Shown: positions 1 through 9,741, counted from the stretch's first letter. The stretch is 64,000 nucleotides of DNA from Rubrivivax albus (GCF_004016515.1 NZ_SACT01000001.1:744001-808000), one strand, 5' to 3'. Program-made: numbers and translations. Notes: generated by a model from the letters alone, not told the origin.

Positions 1-2591
1 AGCGCCAGCGCCCCACCTACGTGGCGCGGCTGGACTTCGAGCTCGACACCATCCTGAAGATGGGTTTCCCGGGCTACTTCCTGATCGTCTCGGACTTCAT
101 CCAGTGGGCCAAGCAGAACGGCTGCCCGGTGGGCCCGGGCCGGGGCTCCGGCGCCGGCTCGCTGGTGGCCTACGCGCTGCTGATCACGGACCTGGACCCG
201 CTGCGCTACAAGCTGCTGTTTGAGCGCTTCCTGAACCCGGAACGCGTGTCGATGCCCGACTTCGACATCGACTTCTGCCAGGGCAACCGGGACCGCGTCA
301 TCGACTACGTCAAGGACAAGTACGGCCGCGACGCGGTGAGCCAGATCGCCACCTTCGGCACCATGGCGGCCAAGGCGGCGCTGCGCGACGTGGGTCGCGT
401 GCTGGGCATGGGCTACGGCCACGTGGACAGCATCGCCAAGCTGATCCCGGCGCCGCCGGGCAAGACGGTGACGCTGGCCAAGGTGCCCGACGAACCCGAC
501 GGCGGCATCATCTATGCGCGCCAGGAGGCGCCGGAGCTCGAGCAGCGCGAGAAGGAAGACGAGGAGGTCGCCGAGCTGCTGGCGCTGGCCACGCGCGTGG
601 AGGGCATCACCCGCAACATCGGCATGCACGCCGGCGGCGTGCTGATCGCGCCGGGCAAGATCACCGACTTCTGCCCGCTGTACCAGCAGCCTGGCAGCGA
701 CAGTGCGGTCAGCCAGTACGACAAGGACGACGTCGAGGCCATCGGCCTGGTGAAGTTCGACTTCCTGGGCCTGGCGACGCTGACCATCCTGGAGCTGGCG
801 CGCGAGTTCATCATGAAGCGCCGGCCGCAGCACGCCGACTTCGCCTACGAGAACCTGCCACTGGACGACCCGCGGGTCTACAAGCTGTTCTCCGACGGCC
901 TGACGGAAGCGGTGTTCCAGTTCGAATCGCGCGGCATGCAGGGCATGCTGCGCGAGGCGAAGCCCACGCGGCTGGAGGACCTGATCGCGCTCAACGCGAT
1001 GTTCCGGCCCGGCCCGATGGAGAACATCCCCAGCTTCTGCGCGCGCAAGAACGGCCGCGAGGAGGTGGCCTACCCGCACCCGCTGCTCGAACAGGTGCTG
1101 GCCGAGACCTACGGCATCTTCGTCTACCAGGAACAGGTGATGCAGGCCGCCCAGGTGATGGGCGGCTACAGCCTCGGCGGCGCCGACCTGCTGCGCCGCG
1201 CCATGGGCAAGAAGAAGGCCGAGGAAATGGCCAAGGAGCGCGTGAAGTTCCGCGCCGGCGCGCTGGACAAGGGCATCGACGAGGCCAAGGCCGACGAGGT
1301 CTTCGACCTGATGGAGAAGTTCGCCGGCTACGGCTTCAACAAGAGCCATGCTGCCGCGTACTCCCTGCTGGCTTACCACACGGCCTGGATCAAGGTGCAC
1401 TGCACGGCCGAGTTCTACGCGGCCAACATGACCATCGAGCAGGACGACACCGACAAGCTCAATGTCCTGATCGACGACGCCAAGCTGTTCGGCATCAGCT
1501 TCGAACCGCCCGACGTCAACCGTGGCCTGCACCGCTTCGAGCCGGTGCCGGGCAAGGAAGGCGACAAGCTCATCCGCTACAGCCTGGGCGCCATCAAGGG
1601 CACGGGGCAGGGCGCGATCCAGGCCATCGTGGCGGCGCGCGAAGGCGCCGATGGCGGGGGTGGTGGCCCGTTCCGCAGCCTGTTCGACTTCGCCGCGCGC
1701 GTGGACCGAAAGGCCGTCAACAAGCGCGTGGTGGAGGCGCTGATCAAGGCGGGGGCCTTCGACGGCATCCACCCTGACCGCGCCAGCCTGCTGGCCAGCG
1801 TGGGTCTGGCCTTCGACTGGGCCGAGACGCAGGAAGCCAATGCGCTGCAGGGCGGGTTGTTCGACTTCGGCGACACCCATGGCTCCAGCCAGCAGGAGCC
1901 GGCCCTGGTGGCCGCCGAGCCCTGGAGCATCAAGGAACGCCTGACGCTGGAGAAGACGGCCCTGGGCTTCTTCCTGTCGGGCCACCTGTTCGACCAGAGC
2001 CGCGACGAGGTGCGCCGCTTCTGCCGGCGGCCGATTGCCGAACTGCAGGAATCGCGCGAACCGCAACTGCTGGCCGGCATCGTCGGCGAGGTGCGGGTGA
2101 TCAACGGCAACCGTGGCCGCGTGGCGATCTTCAAGCTCGACGACGGCAGCGAGGGCATCGAGGCCGTCGCCGGGGAGGAACTGCTCGACCAGCACCGCGA
2201 GATCCTGCGCGAGGACGAGCTGCTGATCGTGCAGGGCAAGGTGCAGCCCGACCGCTTCGCCGGCGGCCTGCGCCTGAACGTCACGGCCATCTGGGACCTG
2301 CCGGCCGCACGGGCGCGTTTCGGCCGCCACCTGGCGGTCAAGACGGCGGCGCTGCGTGGCGGCAGTGCGCCGCTCGCCGAGCTGGTCAAGACCTGGCCGG
2401 CGCGGCGCGTGGACAGCGAGGTGGGCGAACTGGTGCAGGGCCTGCCGGTGCGGCTGCGCCTGGAGCGGCCGGGTGCGAGCGCCGACCTCGACCTCGGCGA
2501 GCGGGCCCGTTTCTGGCCCAGCGACGAGGCCCTGCTGCGCTGGCATCAGCTCGCCGGGGGCGAGGTGGACATCGTCTACGAGGCCGCCTGA
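1..2591 (+). CDS. dnaE: DNA polymerase III alpha subunit, 3' part (5' end outside window)
   Basis: This is the catalytic subunit of the replicative polymerase. The reading frame is open to the first base of the window, with family-like residues before the GTG at 21, so the gene is cut by the window edge and lacks roughly 300 N-terminal residues including the PHP domain. About 860 residues remain. The polymerase core shows the GRGSGAGSLVAYAL motif and the catalytic aspartates of PDFDIDF. A QGGLFDF stretch near residue 613, counted from the GTG, resembles a beta-clamp binding motif. A C-terminal OB fold follows at about residues 680-760. The stop is TGA at 2589. It is truncated only by the window and appears intact. 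Confidence 0.97.
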   Translation, partial: RQRPTYVARLDFELDTILKMGFPGYFLIVSDFIQWAKQNGCPVGPGRGSGAGSLVAYALLITDLDPLRYKLLFERFLNPERVSMPDFDIDFCQGNRDRVIDYVKDKYGRDAVSQIATFGTMAAKAALRDVGRVLGMGYGHVDSIAKLIPAPPGKTVTLAKVPDEPDGGIIYARQEAPELEQREKEDEEVAELLALATRVEGITRNIGMHAGGVLIAPGKITDFCPLYQQPGSDSAVSQYDKDDVEAIGLVKFDFLGLATLTILELAREFIMKRRPQHADFAYENLPLDDPRVYKLFSDGLTEAVFQFESRGMQGMLREAKPTRLEDLIALNAMFRPGPMENIPSFCARKNGREEVAYPHPLLEQVLAETYGIFVYQEQVMQAAQVMGGYSLGGADLLRRAMGKKKAEEMAKERVKFRAGALDKGIDEAKADEVFDLMEKFAGYGFNKSHAAAYSLLAYHTAWIKVHCTAEFYAANMTIEQDDTDKLNVLIDDAKLFGISFEPPDVNRGLHRFEPVPGKEGDKLIRYSLGAIKGTGQGAIQAIVAAREGADGGGGGPFRSLFDFAARVDRKAVNKRVVEALIKAGAFDGIHPDRASLLASVGLAFDWAETQEANALQGGLFDFGDTHGSSQQEPALVAAEPWSIKERLTLEKTALGFFLSGHLFDQSRDEVRRFCRRPIAELQESREPQLLAGIVGEVRVINGNRGRVAIFKLDDGSEGIEAVAGEELLDQHREILREDELLIVQGKVQPDRFAGGLRLNVTAIWDLPAARARFGRHLAVKTAALRGGSAPLAELVKTWPARRVDSEVGELVQGLPVRLRLERPGASADLDLGERARFWPSDEALLRWHQLAGGEVDIVYEAA

Positions 2592-2706
2592 CCGCCACCG
2601 ACCCGGCCGCATGGGTGGCCGGTAAACAGCGGTAATCGTTTGTGAGCCTGCCAACCGGCTGCTTGGCGGTGGCGTTCAGTGGGCACTGGAACGTCAGGAA
2701 GATCCT

Positions 2707-3186
2707 ATGCACCAAGACGCGTTGTCCTCCACCGCCTCGATCTCTTCCCGCCCCGATGGCCGTGTCGCCGCCAGGTGGCTGGCGGCCGGGCTGGCCGCCG
2801 CCGGCCTCTGGGCTGCAACGCCGGCCCGCGCGGCCGACATCGACATCGGTGTATCGATCGGCATCAGCCAGCCCGGCGTCTACGGCCGCATCGACATCGG
2901 GCGCTTCCCGCAGCCGCAGGTCATCGTGACGCAGCCGGTGGTCGTCGTGCCAGCGCCGGTGGTCGTCGGTCGGCCGGTGCAGCCGGTCTACATGTGGGTG
3001 CCGCCGGGCCACCGCAAGAACTGGCGCAGGCACCGTGCCGACTACCGGGCCTGCGGCGCGCCGGTGGTGTTCGTGCGCGACGACTGGTACACCTCCCACG
3101 TCCAGCCGTATGCCCGTGGCCACGATGACGACCGGGGGCGCAAGGGCGACAAGGGCCACGGCAAGGGCCGCGGCCACGACGACTGA
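2707..3186 (+). CDS. Small secreted protein of unknown function with basic/His-Asp-rich tail
   Basis: A 159-residue protein with an N-terminal signal peptide: a twin-Arg-free basic start, a hydrophobic stretch at about residues 20-38 and a cut after ARA. The mature part holds a valine/proline-rich segment, then a PVYMWVPPGHRKNW motif with two later cysteine-containing turns, and ends in a low-complexity tail of Gly, Asp, His and Lys that could bind metal or be disordered. An AGGA ribosome site lies six to seven bases before the ATG. It stands alone between dnaE and a convergent serine hydrolase gene. Similar proteins occur in Burkholderiales, but I know no function; periplasmic location is inferred. 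Confidence 0.8.
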   Translation: MHQDALSSTASISSRPDGRVAARWLAAGLAAAGLWAATPARAADIDIGVSIGISQPGVYGRIDIGRFPQPQVIVTQPVVVVPAPVVVGRPVQPVYMWVPPGHRKNWRRHRADYRACGAPVVFVRDDWYTSHVQPYARGHDDDRGRKGDKGHGKGRGHDD

Positions 3187-3192
3187 CCTGCC

Positions 3193-4257
3193 TCAGCGGT
3201 CGGCCAGTGCGTCGGCGAAGGCCGCCACCACGGTGCCGTGGTGTGCCGGGTCCAGCCAGCGCAGCACGACCACGGCGGCGTGCGCAGGGTCGACCCAGAC
3301 GATGTGGCCGCCAGCACCCAGCATGAAGACACTTTCGCGTGACGCACCGGGGAAGGCCTGCCCGTCCCGGTTGAGCCACAGCAGGCGGCCGTAGAACGGT
3401 GCCACCGCCACGGGGGCGCGCATGCGCTGCACCCAGCCTGCCGGCAGCAGCCCGGCGCCATCGTCCAGCAACAGCTGGCCCAGACGCGCCAGGTCGTGCG
3501 ACGAGATCGACAGGCCGCCGCCCCAATGCGTGCCGCCCGGCACGCTCTGCACGCGTCCGACGCCCGGCAGGTCGACCCAGGCGTCGTCGTAGCAACGCCA
3601 GGCCAGGCCGTCGCCACCGCCCAGCGGGCGCAGGATGCGTTCGAGGAACACCTCGGGCAGCGGGCGGCGCAACAGATGCAGCAGTGCCAGCGCGAGCTGG
3701 TTGATGCGCACGTCGTTGTATTCCCAGTGGCTGCCCGGCGCCTGCAGCGGCCGCGCACCGCCCTTGGGGCCACCGGCCGGACGCGGGTCCTGCGCCACCT
3801 TGCGCCAGCGGTCCACGGTGTCGGGCAGGCCGAAGCAGGTGCCTTCCCACTCGCTGGTCTGTTCCAGCAGCATCGCCCAGGTGATGGGGCGGTTGTGGTC
3901 GCTGTCGAAGCCGATGCCGGGCAGGCGCGCCACGACGGGTTCGTGCTCGTCGGGCAGCAGACCATCGGCCTGGGCGACGCCGGCCAGCAGTGCCAGACAG
4001 GTCTTGGCCACGCTGAAGGTCAGGTCGGCGCGCGCCGGCTCGCCCCAGGCGGCCAGAGGCTGCCCATGGCGCCACACCACGCCCGACTGCGGTCCGCGGG
4101 CATGCACCGGGCCGCGCAGGCGGTTGTAGGGCGGTGGGTCGTCCTGGTGAACGCCCCAGGGCGCACCGCCTGCGGGGGGCTCGCCAAACGGGTCCCGGGG
4201 CCAGGGCGTTTCGTGGGCCTGCGCAAGCGCGATGGCGCCGTCGAGCAATGTCGTCAT
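3193..4257 (-). CDS. Serine hydrolase, beta-lactamase/class C (AmpC-like) family
   Basis: A 354-residue protein of the beta-lactamase-related serine hydrolase family, a group that includes penicillin-binding proteins and esterases. The SxxK motif is seen as SVAK at about residues 82-85, with FTFSVAKT-like context, and a YN pair in WEYNDVRIN matches the second catalytic motif (YxN). No signal peptide is visible when starting at the ATG at 4257 (MTTLLDGAIAL). The longer frame to 4308 would add 17 residues and is less likely. It is convergent with the preceding secreted protein and divergent from the sensor kinase. The substrate cannot be told from sequence; true beta-lactamase activity is not implied. 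Confidence 0.85.
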   Translation of the reverse strand: MTTLLDGAIALAQAHETPWPRDPFGEPPAGGAPWGVHQDDPPPYNRLRGPVHARGPQSGVVWRHGQPLAAWGEPARADLTFSVAKTCLALLAGVAQADGLLPDEHEPVVARLPGIGFDSDHNRPITWAMLLEQTSEWEGTCFGLPDTVDRWRKVAQDPRPAGGPKGGARPLQAPGSHWEYNDVRINQLALALLHLLRRPLPEVFLERILRPLGGGDGLAWRCYDDAWVDLPGVGRVQSVPGGTHWGGGLSISSHDLARLGQLLLDDGAGLLPAGWVQRMRAPVAVAPFYGRLLWLNRDGQAFPGASRESVFMLGAGGHIVWVDPAHAAVVVLRWLDPAHHGTVVAAFADALADR

Positions 4258-4316
4258 GGGGGCGTGGGAGACGGTGACAGGCAGCGCCCGGAGGGCGATC
4301 GCGGCCACAATGGCGC

Positions 4317-6743
4317 GTGCCGACTCTAAACGCCTTGCCTTCCCGCCGCCGTTTGCTGTGGCTGCTGGCGGCCAACGGGGCGGTGGTCCTGCTGCTGGCG
4401 TGGATCGTGACCACCGTGCTCGTCGACAGCCGCCAGCTGCACCGCCAGCGCGCGCTCGACGCCGTCGACAGCCTGGCGCAGAGCCTGGCGCAGAGCCTGG
4501 CGCAGAACGTGTCCGCGGAGTTGCTGCTCGTCGACCTGGCGCTGCGCCAGCTGCGCCTGGCGGCGCAGGAGGGCGACATGGCGCGGACGGACACCACCAT
4601 GCGCGACCTGATGCGCAGCGTGCCGGCTGCGATGCGGCTGCGCGTCGTCGACGACGCCAACGCCGCGGCCGAGGAGCCGGGTCTGCAGGCTGCGTTCACT
4701 GGCATCGACCGGCTCGTCGTGCTCGGCCCGCGGGAACGCGCCGATGGGCAATGGGTGATCGTGCTCGCCCGGCCACCGCGCGGAGGCCACGGGCCGGCGA
4801 CGGCGGCCGAGTTCGACATCGCCCGTTTCGAGGCCCTGTTCGCCGGGCTGAACCTGGGTGGCAAGAGTGCCGTGTCGCTGCGCATGGACGACCTGGCGCT
4901 GGTGGCCCGCCACACCGACCCGCCCCAGCCTCGCAGCGGTCTGGGCACGCGCAGCACCTCGCGCCAGCTGATCGAGGCGCTGGCGGTGGCCCCCGAGTCG
5001 GGCACCTACCTGGCTGCCACGGCGCTGGACGGCATCGAGCGCGCCAATGCCTACCGGCGCGTGCCGGGCACGCCGCTGCGCGTGCTGGTGGGGCTGGCGA
5101 CGGTGGACACCATGGCGCCCTGGCGACGGCAGATGGCCACCACGCTGTCGATGGCACTGCTGGCCCTGGCCGTCGTGGCCGCCGCGTCGGTGATAGCCTA
5201 CCGGGCGTGGCAGCGCGACGATCGCCGGCGCGAGATGCTGGATGCCGAGCGCGCACGGCTGCAGGGCCTGCTCGTCACCGTGGGCGACGGCCTGCACGTG
5301 CTGGACCGCAACGGGCTGCTGGTGGAGTTCAACGATGCCTTTGCTGCGATGCTCGGGCGCACGCGTGCGGAGCTCGACGGTGCGCACGTGATGCTGTGGG
5401 AGCGCCAGTACTCGGCGTCCCAGGTCGACAAGGTGCTGCACAGCTTCGCGGTGGGCCAGCGCCTGCGCTTCGACTCCCGCTTCGAGCGCGCAGACGGCCG
5501 ACTGGTCGACGTGGCCGTGGCCGCCACCGGCGTGCGGGTGCACGCCCGCGACCTGTTGATCCTCTGGGCGCACGACATGACCGAGGTGCACCGCACGCAA
5601 CGTCGTCTGCAGGCCAGCGAGGCGCTGCTGGAGCGCACCGGGCGCATCGCCGGCATCGGCGGCTGGGAGCTCGACACGGGCCACGGCCGTATGGCACTGA
5701 CGGCGCAGGCGCGTCGGCTGCTCGGGCTGCCCGAGGACTCGACGCCTAGGCTGCGCCAATGCCTGCGCCGGCTGCCCGGCAGTCACCGGCGCGCCGTGAT
5801 GCAGGGTCTTCGCGACGTGGCACGGACCGGTCAGCCCTGGCAGATCGAACTGCCGATCGGCCCGGTCGACGGTCGAAGGCGGTGGCTGCTATGCACCGCG
5901 GAGCGGGTGGATCGGCAAGACACCGGCGACGGCATTGACCAGCGGGTGGCCGGCGTCATTCGCGACGTGACCGAACGTCACGAGGGCTCGATCAAGCTGC
6001 TGCAGGAGAAGGCACTGCGCCTGGAGCTGCAGCATCAGGCCGACACGCAGGCCGCCATGCTGCAGGAGCGCGAGGCCATGATGGACGTGATGGCGCATGA
6101 AGTGCGGCAACCGCTCAACAATGCCTCCGCGGCCATGCAGAGTGCGCTGGCCACACTGCGTGACGTGGGCGACCAGGCGGTGGCGCCGCGCCTGCAGCGC
6201 GCGCAGGCGGTGCTCGGGCAAGTGATGGCGCGTCTGGACAACACGCTGGCTGTCGCGTCCTTGCTCGCCCGCCAGGGGCCGGCGGCGCGCGAGGACACCG
6301 ACCTGGACATGCTGCTCGCGGTCACGATCGCCGACATGGCGGCCGCCGAACGCGAGCGTGTCGTGGTGCGGCGCGAGACGGACGCGCGTACCGTGTCGCT
6401 GGACATGAGCCTGATGCGCCTGGCCTTGCGCAACCTGCTGTCCAACGCACTCAAGTACAGCCCGCCCGGCAGCGAGGTCATCATCCGCTTGGCCGACAGC
6501 GAGCGCCCGCTGGGCCTGTGCATCGACGTCATCGACGGCGGCGGCGGCATCGAGCCGGGCCTGCGCGAGCACCTGTTCGAGCGCGGGGCGCGCGGGCGAC
6601 GCACGCCAGGTGCCGAGCACGGGCTGGGCCTGTACATCGTCCGGCGCGTCATGGAACTGCACGGCGGTGCGGCGCAGCTGCTGGCCACGGGGCCGCAGGG
6701 CACGGTCATGCGGCTGCTGGTGACCGAGGAATCCGACGATTGA
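4317..6743 (+). CDS. Membrane sensor histidine kinase with dCACHE-like and PAS domains
   Basis: An 808-residue hybrid-free sensor kinase. A first membrane helix at about residues 12-36 and a second at about 275-298 enclose a periplasmic dCACHE-like sensor region. A PAS domain follows at about 312-420, a second weaker PAS-like region at 430-540, then a HisKA helix with phospho-acceptor His594 in MAHEVRQPLNN, and a C-terminal ATPase with the N-box NLLSNALKY, a DGGGGI G1 box and a GLGLYIV G2 box. The start is GTG at 4317; the nearby ATG at 4310 is in another frame. A threefold SLAQ repeat lies just after the first helix. Its partner is probably the convergent response regulator that ends 37 bases beyond its stop. 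Confidence 0.92.
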   Translation: MPTLNALPSRRRLLWLLAANGAVVLLLAWIVTTVLVDSRQLHRQRALDAVDSLAQSLAQSLAQNVSAELLLVDLALRQLRLAAQEGDMARTDTTMRDLMRSVPAAMRLRVVDDANAAAEEPGLQAAFTGIDRLVVLGPRERADGQWVIVLARPPRGGHGPATAAEFDIARFEALFAGLNLGGKSAVSLRMDDLALVARHTDPPQPRSGLGTRSTSRQLIEALAVAPESGTYLAATALDGIERANAYRRVPGTPLRVLVGLATVDTMAPWRRQMATTLSMALLALAVVAAASVIAYRAWQRDDRRREMLDAERARLQGLLVTVGDGLHVLDRNGLLVEFNDAFAAMLGRTRAELDGAHVMLWERQYSASQVDKVLHSFAVGQRLRFDSRFERADGRLVDVAVAATGVRVHARDLLILWAHDMTEVHRTQRRLQASEALLERTGRIAGIGGWELDTGHGRMALTAQARRLLGLPEDSTPRLRQCLRRLPGSHRRAVMQGLRDVARTGQPWQIELPIGPVDGRRRWLLCTAERVDRQDTGDGIDQRVAGVIRDVTERHEGSIKLLQEKALRLELQHQADTQAAMLQEREAMMDVMAHEVRQPLNNASAAMQSALATLRDVGDQAVAPRLQRAQAVLGQVMARLDNTLAVASLLARQGPAAREDTDLDMLLAVTIADMAAAERERVVVRRETDARTVSLDMSLMRLALRNLLSNALKYSPPGSEVIIRLADSERPLGLCIDVIDGGGGIEPGLREHLFERGARGRRTPGAEHGLGLYIVRRVMELHGGAAQLLATGPQGTVMRLLVTEESDD

Positions 6744-6779
6744 GGACAGGGGGCCGAGACGGCCCCAACCTGGTGCTAC

Positions 6780-7499
6780 TCAGGCCGGCTTCAGCGGCGC
6801 CTTGAACACGTAGCCGACACGCGAGCGGGACTGCAGCGGCACCAGCGCCGGCGTGGCGCGCTCGATGCGCCGGCGCAGGCGGTAGATGGTGGCATTGAGG
6901 CCGTCCGCACCTTCCTGGTCGAGGTCACGGCCCAGCCGCTGGCGCAGGGTTTCACGGCTGACGACATCGCCGTCGGCAGCGAGGAAGCATTCCATCAGCG
7001 TCAGGTCGGCATCCGAAAGGTCGACGCGAGCGCCGTCGGGTGCGATCAGCTGGCGGGCCCGGAGGTCCAGCCGCCAGACCGTCTGCGCGGCCGTGGACGC
7101 CTGAATCCGGCGCTGCACGGCCTGGATGGCCAGGAACACCTGTTCGAACTGCACCGGCTTGGCCAGGTACATGTCGGCCCCGGCGGTGATGACCTGCCGG
7201 AACACATCGGGCGCCAGGCGGCCCGAGACCACGAGCAGCCCGGCGTCCGTGCGTCTGCGCAGCACCTTGATCAGTTCGGCGCCATCGACCCCCGGCAGCA
7301 TCAGGTCGAGCACGTAGAAGTCGTAGCCGTACGGGTCGTGGTGCGCCAGCAGGTCGTTGCTGTCGGGGAAGACATCCACCTGCGCGCCGCGTTCGCGGAG
7401 GTACTGCGCCAGGAACTCCGTGTACTCGGGATCATCGTCGACCAGCGCGATGCTCAGCACCAATGTGGTCGTCACCTCTGGCGTGGATGAACTCTGCAT
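6780..7499 (-). CDS. OmpR/PhoB-type response regulator
   Basis: A 239-residue two-component regulator. The receiver domain shows the acidic pair in LVDDDPEY, the phospho-acceptor Asp65 in YVLDLMLPG and the conserved Lys in LAKP. A winged-helix DNA-binding domain of the OmpR type fills residues 140-235, with the wing motif SRVGYVF near the end. I start it at the ATG at 7499 (MQSSST), where homology to receivers begins soon after; the open frame runs to 7634, but those extra 45 residues look non-coding. The ribosome site is weak. The gene is convergent with the sensor kinase at 4317, which is probably its cognate kinase; target genes are unknown. Confidence 0.9.
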   Translation of the reverse strand: MQSSSTPEVTTTLVLSIALVDDDPEYTEFLAQYLRERGAQVDVFPDSNDLLAHHDPYGYDFYVLDLMLPGVDGAELIKVLRRRTDAGLLVVSGRLAPDVFRQVITAGADMYLAKPVQFEQVFLAIQAVQRRIQASTAAQTVWRLDLRARQLIAPDGARVDLSDADLTLMECFLAADGDVVSRETLRQRLGRDLDQEGADGLNATIYRLRRRIERATPALVPLQSRSRVGYVFKAPLKPA

Positions 7500-7633
7500 G
7501 CGCCGAATTGAAGCACAAGTGATGGGCTCGGCAACACGCGAAAAGCGCCGCATCTGCAGCCAGCCAACACCCGTTTGGGCATTGATGTACGAAACCATCA
7601 TATGTGGCGGGGTTGGCTGACGTTTGATCGGCA

Positions 7634-7915
7634 TCAGCGCTTGGGCGCAGCCTTGTAGGGCGCATCCGCGACGGTGAGACCGGCGGCGCTGAGCTTGACC
7701 GCACTGGCCGGCCCGACCCCCTTGACGCGCTGGATCAGGTCGGCCCAGCTCTTGAACGGGGCCTTACCACGCTCGGCCAGCACGCGGGTCGACAGCGCGT
7801 TGCCGACGCCCGGCAGGGCCTCGAGTTCGGCGCGGCTGGCCTTGTTGACGTCGACGGCGGCGAAGGCGCTCAGCGACAGCGTGGTGATCAGGACGGCGAT
7901 GAGGTTGCGGAACAT
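7634..7915 (-). CDS. ComEA-like helix-hairpin-helix DNA-binding protein
   Basis: A 93-residue exported protein. Residues 1-19 form a signal peptide ending in SAFA, and the mature part begins with the VDVNKAS motif and carries two helix-hairpin-helix elements (LPGVGNALSTRVLAERG and VKGVGPASAVKLS). This is the soluble ComEA-like layout, in which the protein binds double-stranded DNA in the periplasm, often linked to DNA uptake. The ATG at 7915 has an AGGAG ribosome site at the right distance; the longer frame to 8026 is not needed. It lies between a response regulator and lapB and may be transcribed with lapB. Involvement in transformation is inference. Confidence 0.9.
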   Translation of the reverse strand: MFRNLIAVLITTLSLSAFAAVDVNKASRAELEALPGVGNALSTRVLAERGKAPFKSWADLIQRVKGVGPASAVKLSAAGLTVADAPYKAAPKR

Positions 7916-8050
7916 GTCGATCTCCTGGTGGTGGCCCGCAACACCGTGCTGCGGGTTGGATCGGCATTGTTCGGAGCCGGGGCCTGCCGGACCATCGCCT
8001 CGTGGCGTGCCGACGGCCGGGGGCACCCCGGCGGGGGAGGCGACAGTGTC

Positions 8051-9235
8051 CTACTGCTGTTCCAGTGGCCGGGGCGGAAAGGTGTCCCAACCCTGACAAC
8101 CGGGGCACTGCCAGAAGTAGTGGTGCGCCATGAAGCCGCAGGCGGCGCAGCGATAGCGCTGCAGCGGCGCCGCCGCGCGCTGCACGGCCGCGTGGAGTTG
8201 CGGGCGGGTGTCCGCATGCCAGCGGGCCGTGTCGATGGCCAGCACCTCTGCGGCGGCGCCCAGGCTGGGTTGCGCCGCCAGATGGCGCAGACGACGCCCG
8301 ACTCCCTCTTCGGTGGGGGTGGCGGCGTCGGGCGCTTCAGCAGTCCCAGGCGACGCGTCGAGGCGGTCGCGGGCGCGCAGCGTGTCCAGCAGGGGAGCCT
8401 GCGCATAGGCTCGGTCGAGCACATCGCGCGCGGTGTCCCCACGGCCCAGCCGACGCGCCACATCGGCGTAGTCGGCCCCCACCAGGGCAAACCGGGCCGG
8501 GTCATTGGCGGCCAGGGTTTCCCAGTGGGCGAGCGCCGCGTTGTCGTCACCGGTGTCTCGCGCGAACTGCCCAGCCAGCAACGGCGGGCGTGGGGCCTCG
8601 GGGGCGGTCCGGATTGCTTCGTCGATGCAGCGCCGGGCAAGGACAGGGTCGCCGGCCGCCAGGGCGTCCAGCGCCTGTTCACAGTGGTAGTGGGCGATGC
8701 GCGTGGCGAACGAACTCCCGTCGCGCTGCTCCAGTTCGGTGGCGGTGGTGATGGCCTGCGCCCAGTCGCGCGAGCGCTCGAAGAGCGACAACAGCGCGAG
8801 TCGGGCCTCGCTGTCGTAGGCGGAGCCCAGCAGGGCACGCCAGGCACCTTCGGCGCGGTCGAACAGGCCGGCCTTGGCGAAGTCCTGGGCCAGCGCGTGC
8901 TGCGCCCGGTCGTGATCTGCCGGCCGCAGGTCGGCACGGGACAACAGGTGCTGGTGCACGCGCACCGAGCGCTCGAACTCGCCGCGCCGGCGGAACAGGT
9001 TGCCGAGCGCGAAGTGAAGCTCGGTGGTGTCCGGGTCGTGCTGCACGGCCTCGATGAAGGCGTCGATGGCCTTGTCCTGCTGTTCGTTGAGCAGCAGGTT
9101 CAGGCCCTCGAAGTAGGCGCGCGGTGCATCGCGCCGATCACGCCGCCATTGGCGCTGGTCCAGCCGCGATGCCACCCACCCCAGCACGAAGGCCACGGGC
9201 AGCCCGATCAGCAGCCACTGCAGTTCGAAGTCCAT
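8051..9235 (-). CDS. lapB: Lipopolysaccharide assembly protein B (YciM family)
   Basis: A 394-residue inner membrane protein with one N-terminal membrane helix (residues 5-21), followed by tetratricopeptide-like repeats through about residue 340, and a C-terminal rubredoxin-like zinc ribbon with CAAC and CPGC cysteine pairs. This is the full domain order of LapB/YciM, which in Enterobacteria recruits LpxC to the FtsH protease and so controls lipopolysaccharide synthesis. Length matches the family (389 in E. coli). It follows lapA with a 71-base gap on the same strand, as in the conserved lapAB unit. The stop is TAG at 8051. Confidence 0.95.
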   Translation of the reverse strand: MDFELQWLLIGLPVAFVLGWVASRLDQRQWRRDRRDAPRAYFEGLNLLLNEQQDKAIDAFIEAVQHDPDTTELHFALGNLFRRRGEFERSVRVHQHLLSRADLRPADHDRAQHALAQDFAKAGLFDRAEGAWRALLGSAYDSEARLALLSLFERSRDWAQAITTATELEQRDGSSFATRIAHYHCEQALDALAAGDPVLARRCIDEAIRTAPEAPRPPLLAGQFARDTGDDNAALAHWETLAANDPARFALVGADYADVARRLGRGDTARDVLDRAYAQAPLLDTLRARDRLDASPGTAEAPDAATPTEEGVGRRLRHLAAQPSLGAAAEVLAIDTARWHADTRPQLHAAVQRAAAPLQRYRCAACGFMAHHYFWQCPGCQGWDTFPPRPLEQQ

Positions 9236-9306
9236 GCGTCAGCGTGTCGGGCGAGGTGCGCGTGAGAGGCGGGTGTTCCCGTACGCCGGCGTCAAGGCGG
9301 CGGCAG

Positions 9307-9621
9307 TCACAGCAGTTCCCGCGGCGGTGGGGCGTCGAAACCCGAAGGCACGGGGCCGGCCGGCGCGGCTCTAGGGCTCGACGGTGCCGGGGGTGCGGCG
9401 ACGGCGGGCAGGCGCCGACGCAGGCGCCACCAGGCCGGCAGCATGGCCAGCACACCGAGTGCGGTGCCGACGGCGAAGGCGATCAGCACCACGACCACCA
9501 GCGATGCGCTCCAGTCGATGCCGAAGAACCAGTGCACGACCACGGTCTGCTGGTTGTTCAGCGCGAACGCGAACAAGCCGAAGAAGACGAAACCCCGCAG
9601 GACCCAGACCAGCGCACGCAT
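9307..9621 (-). CDS. lapA: LapA-domain membrane protein
   Basis: A 104-residue inner membrane protein with two membrane helices, at about residues 5-22 and 35-57, joined by a short NNQQTVVVHWFFG segment that is typical of the LapA (DUF1049) family. The tail is proline/alanine-rich and cytoplasmic. The ATG at 9621 (MRALVWV) fits the family start; the frame open to 9705 adds 28 residues without family likeness. It is directly upstream of lapB, its functional partner in lipopolysaccharide assembly in other bacteria, and downstream of ihfB behind a hairpin that may separate their transcripts. Confidence 0.92.
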   Translation of the reverse strand: MRALVWVLRGFVFFGLFAFALNNQQTVVVHWFFGIDWSASLVVVVLIAFAVGTALGVLAMLPAWWRLRRRLPAVAAPPAPSSPRAAPAGPVPSGFDAPPPRELL

Positions 9622-9741
9622 GTCGGCGTGATTGTAGGAGGCCGTGCAACCGCGCTCTGGGCGGACCTTGCTTCCGTTGTGCAGGACGGCGGTGCGGGCG
9701 GCCATGATCCGAGGTCGGATGCCCCGTGCCCGAAAAGCGAA

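Noticed and set aside
4483..4515. Triple SLAQ repeat in the sensor kinase as a functional element
   Set aside because: It is a short in-frame duplication in a coiled helix; nothing suggests more than slippage.
7634..8026. Long form of the ComEA-like protein from 8026
   Set aside because: The signal peptide and AGGAG site fix the start at 7915.
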